A DNA stretch of 34,166 nucleotides from Pseudomonadota bacterium (GTDB lineage: Bacteria > Pseudomonadota > Gammaproteobacteria > Xanthomonadales > Rhodanobacteraceae). Positions 30,295 through 34,166 of the stretch are shown one piece after another (the stretch's first letter is position 1; each line of letters starts with the position of its first letter). Under the pieces are notes generated by a model that was given only the letters and a program-made list of their open reading frames with translations, had not been told where the DNA came from and did no database searches. A program made the translations under genes and the position numbers. The stretch spans positions 1 to 34,166 of the forward strand of contig JAJYTG010000011.1 in the NCBI GenBank assembly GCA_021793195.1. The letters are read 5' to 3'.

Positions 30295-31599
30295 ATGCGG
30301 GTACTCACCGGTGTGCTGACCATCGTCCTGCTCGCGGTCGCGCTGGCGGCGTGGATCATGCTGCCATGGACCGTGCTGCTGGCGATCCTGGTCTTGCTGG
30401 CCGTGGCGATGCTGCTGACGCGGCGCGGCCGTCAGGCACTGCAGGTGACACGGGTTGGCGTCGCCACCCTGCCGCAGCGGCTGGGCTCGTCTTCGGTGAT
30501 CCTGGTCGGCATCGCCGGCGTGGTCGGTGTGCTGGTCGCGCTGCTGGCGATGGCCGGCGGCTTCGAGGCCACACTCAAGGCCAGTGGCAGCAGTGACACC
30601 GCGATCGTCCTGCGCGCCGGCTCCAACAACGAGCTGTCCTCTGGCATCGACCGCGCCAGCACCACGCTGATCGCGCAGGCGCCCGGCATCGCCAAAGACG
30701 CGCAGGGCCATCCGATCGCCTCGCCGGAACTGGTGGTGATCGTCAATCTGCCCAAGAAGAGCACCGGCACCACGGCCAATGTGCAGCTGCGCGGCGTCGG
30801 CCCCGAGGCCTGGTCACTGTATCCGCGCCTCAGAATCATCAAGGGTCGGCGTTTCACCCCCGGCTTGCGCGAGCTGGTAGTGGGCAAGGGTGCCGAAGCG
30901 CAGTTCGCCGGACTCGGCATCGGCAGCAAGGTCCTGCTGGGACGCCAGCCCTGGACCGTGGTCGGCGAGTTCGACGCCGGCGATGCACACGACTCGGAGC
31001 TCTGGGGCGACAGCGAGACCGTGGCCTCGGCCTATCGCCGCAATGGTTTCCAGTCGGTCAGCGTGCGCCTTGCGGACCCGGCGGATTTCACCCGCTTCAA
31101 GGCCGCACTGCTCAGCAACCCCCAGCTCAAGGTCGATGTCGAAACCACGCGCAGCTACTACGCCAAGCAGTCGGCCGGGCTGACCCGGGTGATCCGCGCG
31201 GTCGGCATCACCGTGGCGGTGATCATGGCGATCGGAGCGATCTTCGGCGCGCTCAACACCATGTACGCCGCGGTCGCGGCGCGTGCGCGCGAGATCGCCA
31301 CGCTGCGCGCGATCGGCTTCACCGGCCTGCCGGTGGTCGTCTCGGTGCTGCTGGAAACCATGTTGCTGGCCCTGCTGGGCGGCCTGCTCGGCGGCGCGAT
31401 CGCCTGGCTGGTCTTCAACAACTACACCGTCTCGACCCTGGGTCAGAACTTCAGCCAGGTGGTGTTCCAGTTCCGCGTCACGCCGGCGTTGCTGATCGCC
31501 GGGCTGAAATGGGCGCTGGCGATCGGCTTCGTCGGCGGGCTGTTTCCGGCGCTGCGCGCCGCGCGCCTGCCGGTGACGACGGCGCTGCGGGAGTTGTAG
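30295..31599 (+). CDS. FtsX-like/MacB-type ABC permease 2, with an additional N-terminal TM hairpin
   Basis: AAVAARAREIATLRAIGFTGLPVVVSVLLETMLLALLGGLLGG FtsX motif; N-terminal MRVLTGVLTIVLLAVALAAWIMLPWTVLLAILVLLAVAMLLTRRGRQAL precedes the usual first TM. Confidence 0.92.
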   Translation: MRVLTGVLTIVLLAVALAAWIMLPWTVLLAILVLLAVAMLLTRRGRQALQVTRVGVATLPQRLGSSSVILVGIAGVVGVLVALLAMAGGFEATLKASGSSDTAIVLRAGSNNELSSGIDRASTTLIAQAPGIAKDAQGHPIASPELVVIVNLPKKSTGTTANVQLRGVGPEAWSLYPRLRIIKGRRFTPGLRELVVGKGAEAQFAGLGIGSKVLLGRQPWTVVGEFDAGDAHDSELWGDSETVASAYRRNGFQSVSVRLADPADFTRFKAALLSNPQLKVDVETTRSYYAKQSAGLTRVIRAVGITVAVIMAIGAIFGALNTMYAAVAARAREIATLRAIGFTGLPVVVSVLLETMLLALLGGLLGGAIAWLVFNNYTVSTLGQNFSQVVFQFRVTPALLIAGLKWALAIGFVGGLFPALRAARLPVTTALREL

Positions 31600-31698
31600 C
31601 GCCTTTGCGGGCCGATGCCACCCGCCCTACCTGTTTCAGGACATCGGTTGCGCCCGGCTGGTTTGGGAGCGGGGCATCATCAATTCGAAGGTGATTTC

Positions 31699-32283
31699 AT
31701 GGATGCGTTGCTGCACCTGCTGCTGGTCAACCTGATCCCGCTGTTCTGGTTGGCGTGGCTCGCGTACTGGTGGTTTGGCGCCGGAAAGCTGAAGGCGGTG
31801 GAGCGACGCGAATCAAGCGTACAGCGTGCCGGTCATGCCATCCCGATGATATTTGCCGCGCTGTTGTTCCTGCTGCCCGCTCGACCACTCGGCATGCTCG
31901 CTGCGCCCTTCATCGCGCGCAGCGGAATCGGTTACGGCATCGGCTTGACCCTGGTCATGCTCGGCCTTGGCTTCGCCGTCCAGGCGCGCAGGCACCTGGG
32001 CGCCAACTGGAGCGCCATGGTCACGCTCAAACACGACCACAGCCTGATTCGCAGCGGCCCTTATCGGTACCTGCGCCATCCGATCTACACCGGCATGTTG
32101 ATTGCCTTCGCCGGCAGTGCGCTGGCGCTCGGCGAGTGGCGCGGCTTGCTGGCCATGCTGCTGGTCGTGGCGGCGCTGGTGGTCAAGCTGCGGCGCGAGG
32201 AATGCCTGATGCTGGAGCACTTCGGCACTGCCTACGCGGACTATCGCCGAGCAAGCTGGGCGCTGCTGCCCTGGATCTACTGA
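31699..32283 (+). CDS. Isoprenylcysteine carboxyl methyltransferase (ICMT)/PEMT-like membrane methyltransferase
   Basis: HSLIRSGPYRYLRHPIYTGMLIAFAGSAL...RREECLMLEHFGTAYADYRR is the ICMT-family C-terminal signature; multiple TMs. Confidence 0.88.
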   Translation: MDALLHLLLVNLIPLFWLAWLAYWWFGAGKLKAVERRESSVQRAGHAIPMIFAALLFLLPARPLGMLAAPFIARSGIGYGIGLTLVMLGLGFAVQARRHLGANWSAMVTLKHDHSLIRSGPYRYLRHPIYTGMLIAFAGSALALGEWRGLLAMLLVVAALVVKLRREECLMLEHFGTAYADYRRASWALLPWIY

Positions 32284-32369
32284 CGGGCCGTCAGGCTGGC
32301 GCATTCGATCCGGGTAGCGTCGCCTGATGGATGGCTCACGGCCAAGGGTGCCGTCGCGAAGCCCGGCGC

Positions 32370-33257
32370 TCAGCGCCGCTGCCGCGCAAGGGTGATGAAG
32401 GCGACGCCGGCGAGGATCACCGCCATGCCGATCCACTCACGCGGCCCGGGATGCTCGCCACCGAGCGCGACGCCCAGCAGGACTGCCACCGGCGGATTGA
32501 CGTAGGCGTAGCTGGTGGCGAGCGCCGGGCGCACGTGGTGCAGCAGGTAGATGTAGGCGCTGAAGCCGACGATCGAGCCGAACACCACCAGATAGGCGAA
32601 TGCGCCCCAGGCGCTCGCGTCCGGCACGGCCGTGAAGCGTTCGCCGGCAAGCAGGGCCATCAGCGCCAGGGCCACGCCGCCCGCCAGCATCTGCGCCGCC
32701 GTGCTCATCGCGCCGCTCGGCATGTCTTGCCGCCGGCTCCATACCGAGCCCAAGGCCCAGGCACAGGCGGCGATCACCAGCGCCGCGGCACCAAGCGGCG
32801 CGGCGCGCAGGTCGCCACCGAAGTTGAGGATCAGCACGCCGGCCAGACCGACCAGTACGCCCAGCCATTCCGAGCGCCGCGGCCAGTCGCCATAGAGCGC
32901 CGAGAACACCGCCGCGAACAGGGTCACGCTGGCCACGGCGACCGCGGCGATGCCGGAGGCGACGCTCTGCTCGGCATAGCAGACCAGGCCATTGCCGAAG
33001 CCGAGCAGCAGCAGGCCGGTGAACGCGGCGTTGCGCCACTGGATGCGCGTGGGAGCCGGTGCGCCGCGCAGGCGCAGGAATGCGTACAGGCCGCCGCCGG
33101 CGATCAGGAAGCGGATCGCCGCCAGTGCGAACGGCGGGAAGCCTTCCAGCGCGATGCGGATGGCGAAGTAGGTCGAGCCCCAGACCAGATAGACCGCGGC
33201 AAGCGCGGCGAACACGGGCAGTCGGGGCGTGGTCGCGGCGACCGGAGGGGTGGGCAT
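32370..33257 (-). CDS. EamA family (DMT superfamily, YedA-like) transporter
   Basis: YLVWGSTYFAIRIALEGFPPFALAAIRFLIAGGGLY, duplicated EamA half YVNPPVAVLLGVALGGEHPGPREWIGMAVILAGV. Confidence 0.92.
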   Translation of the reverse strand: MPTPPVAATTPRLPVFAALAAVYLVWGSTYFAIRIALEGFPPFALAAIRFLIAGGGLYAFLRLRGAPAPTRIQWRNAAFTGLLLLGFGNGLVCYAEQSVASGIAAVAVASVTLFAAVFSALYGDWPRRSEWLGVLVGLAGVLILNFGGDLRAAPLGAAALVIAACAWALGSVWSRRQDMPSGAMSTAAQMLAGGVALALMALLAGERFTAVPDASAWGAFAYLVVFGSIVGFSAYIYLLHHVRPALATSYAYVNPPVAVLLGVALGGEHPGPREWIGMAVILAGVAFITLARQRR

Positions 33258-33293
33258 CGGGGGTGATCGGAGAGAGAGAGCAGGACGCGTAGC

Positions 33294-34166
33294 TTAGCGG
33301 CCCGTGCGGGCGCGCGACGGGCGCGCGACGGGCATCGCGCTGACCGCGGCCCGCTCGGCCTCGAGCACGGCGCGCTTGCGCGCCAGGCCCCAGCGCCATC
33401 CGCCGAGGCCGCCGTCCTCGCGGATCACGCGATGGCAGGGCACCACCAGCGCCAGCCGATTGCTGCCGCAGGCGCTGCCGACCGCGCGCGCGGCGTTCGG
33501 CGCGCCGATCGTGGTCGCCAGCTCGGCGTAGCTGACCGTGGTGCCGCGCGGGATTCGCGTCAGCGCCTGCCACACGCGCCACTGAAAGGCGGTGCCGGTG
33601 ACATCGATCGGCGGCACGGGCGCCTCGCTGCCGGCAATCTCGGCGGCAATCCGCGCCAGCGCCGGCGCCAGCCAGGCATCGCGGCCGTCGTCCTCGCGGC
33701 TGAGCGTGGCGCGCGGAAACGCGGCGCGCAGACCGGTGATCAACGCGTCGTCGTCGTCGCCGATCTCGACCGCACACAGGCCACGTGCAGTTGCCCCCAC
33801 CAGCACACGGCCGAAAGGCGTTCCCAGCGTGGTGTAGCGGATCGCGACGCCTGCGCCGCCCTGTCGCCAGCGCGCCGGGCTCATGCCGAGCAGGGCGTCG
33901 CTGCGCTCGTAGACGCGGCTGTCGGAACCGAAACCGGCGTCGGCGACCGCCGCGCTCACCGAATCCGCCTGCGCCAGTCCGGCGCGCAGACGGCGGAAGC
34001 GATGGGCCCGCGCGTAGGCCGCGGGCGGCAGGCCGTAGCGCTGGCGGAAGGCGCGCGCGAGATGGGCGCGGCTGAGGCCGACCGCCGCGGCCAGCGTGGC
34101 CAGCGGCGGCGCCGGCTCGTCGGTCTCCAGCGCGCGACGCACGTGCTCCAGCGCGTCGTCGGGGGC
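33294..34166 (-). CDS. ada: Ada-type regulator/methyltransferase: AraC domain fused to O6-methylguanine-DNA methyltransferase, N-terminus beyond the window
   Basis: AraC HTH (LATLAAAVGLSRAHLARAFRQRYGLPPAAYARAHR) followed by MGMT domain with PCHRVI active site; frame open to 34166. Confidence 0.88.
   Translation of the reverse strand, partial: APDDALEHVRRALETDEPAPPLATLAAAVGLSRAHLARAFRQRYGLPPAAYARAHRFRRLRAGLAQADSVSAAVADAGFGSDSRVYERSDALLGMSPARWRQGGAGVAIRYTTLGTPFGRVLVGATARGLCAVEIGDDDDALITGLRAAFPRATLSREDDGRDAWLAPALARIAAEIAGSEAPVPPIDVTGTAFQWRVWQALTRIPRGTTVSYAELATTIGAPNAARAVGSACGSNRLALVVPCHRVIREDGGLGGWRWGLARKRAVLEAERAAVSAMPVARPSRARTGR

Noticed and set aside
33301-33330. Short GCGCGCGACGG duplication near the ada 3' end
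   Set aside because: Lies inside the coding C-terminus (PVARPSRARTGR); small GC-rich duplications are expected by chance here.

Overview
A GC-rich, gene-dense 34 kb chromosomal segment from a gammaproteobacterium; gene content and order look Xanthomonadales/Lysobacterales-like, but that is inferred, not searched. Most of it is conserved housekeeping: rdgB (partial), rph, yicC, gmk, the mla phospholipid-transport genes (mlaFEDCB plus a convergent mlaA), rpoZ-spoT-ridA-recG, a nucleoside hydrolase, rpmE2, gltA, mrcA (PBP1A) with a coupled downstream ORF, pilMNOPQ, a MarR regulator, a SpoU-type RNA methyltransferase, mscL, a FAH-family hydrolase, an HlyD/MacB-like export operon with two FtsX-type permeases, an isoprenylcysteine-methyltransferase-like membrane protein, an EamA exporter and ada (partial). 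I see no rRNA, convincing tRNA, CRISPR array, transposase or phage genes. The most unusual signal is non-coding. Two intergenic islands about 26 kb apart (190-606 and 26681-27039) share a family of palindromic 'TTGTCATCC(C/T)GAG...GAAGGATCT' elements. Each island also has a locally expanded tandem array (50 bp perfect x2; 26 bp x~3.7) and a GGTCCC-based microsatellite, in the same relative order. Secondary points of interest are a perfect 14-bp palindrome upstream of the export operon, a possibly degenerate nucleotidyltransferase-like protein coupled to PBP1A, and the mla block lying between gmk and rpoZ. I do not see a clear multi-gene novel defence or mobile system here.
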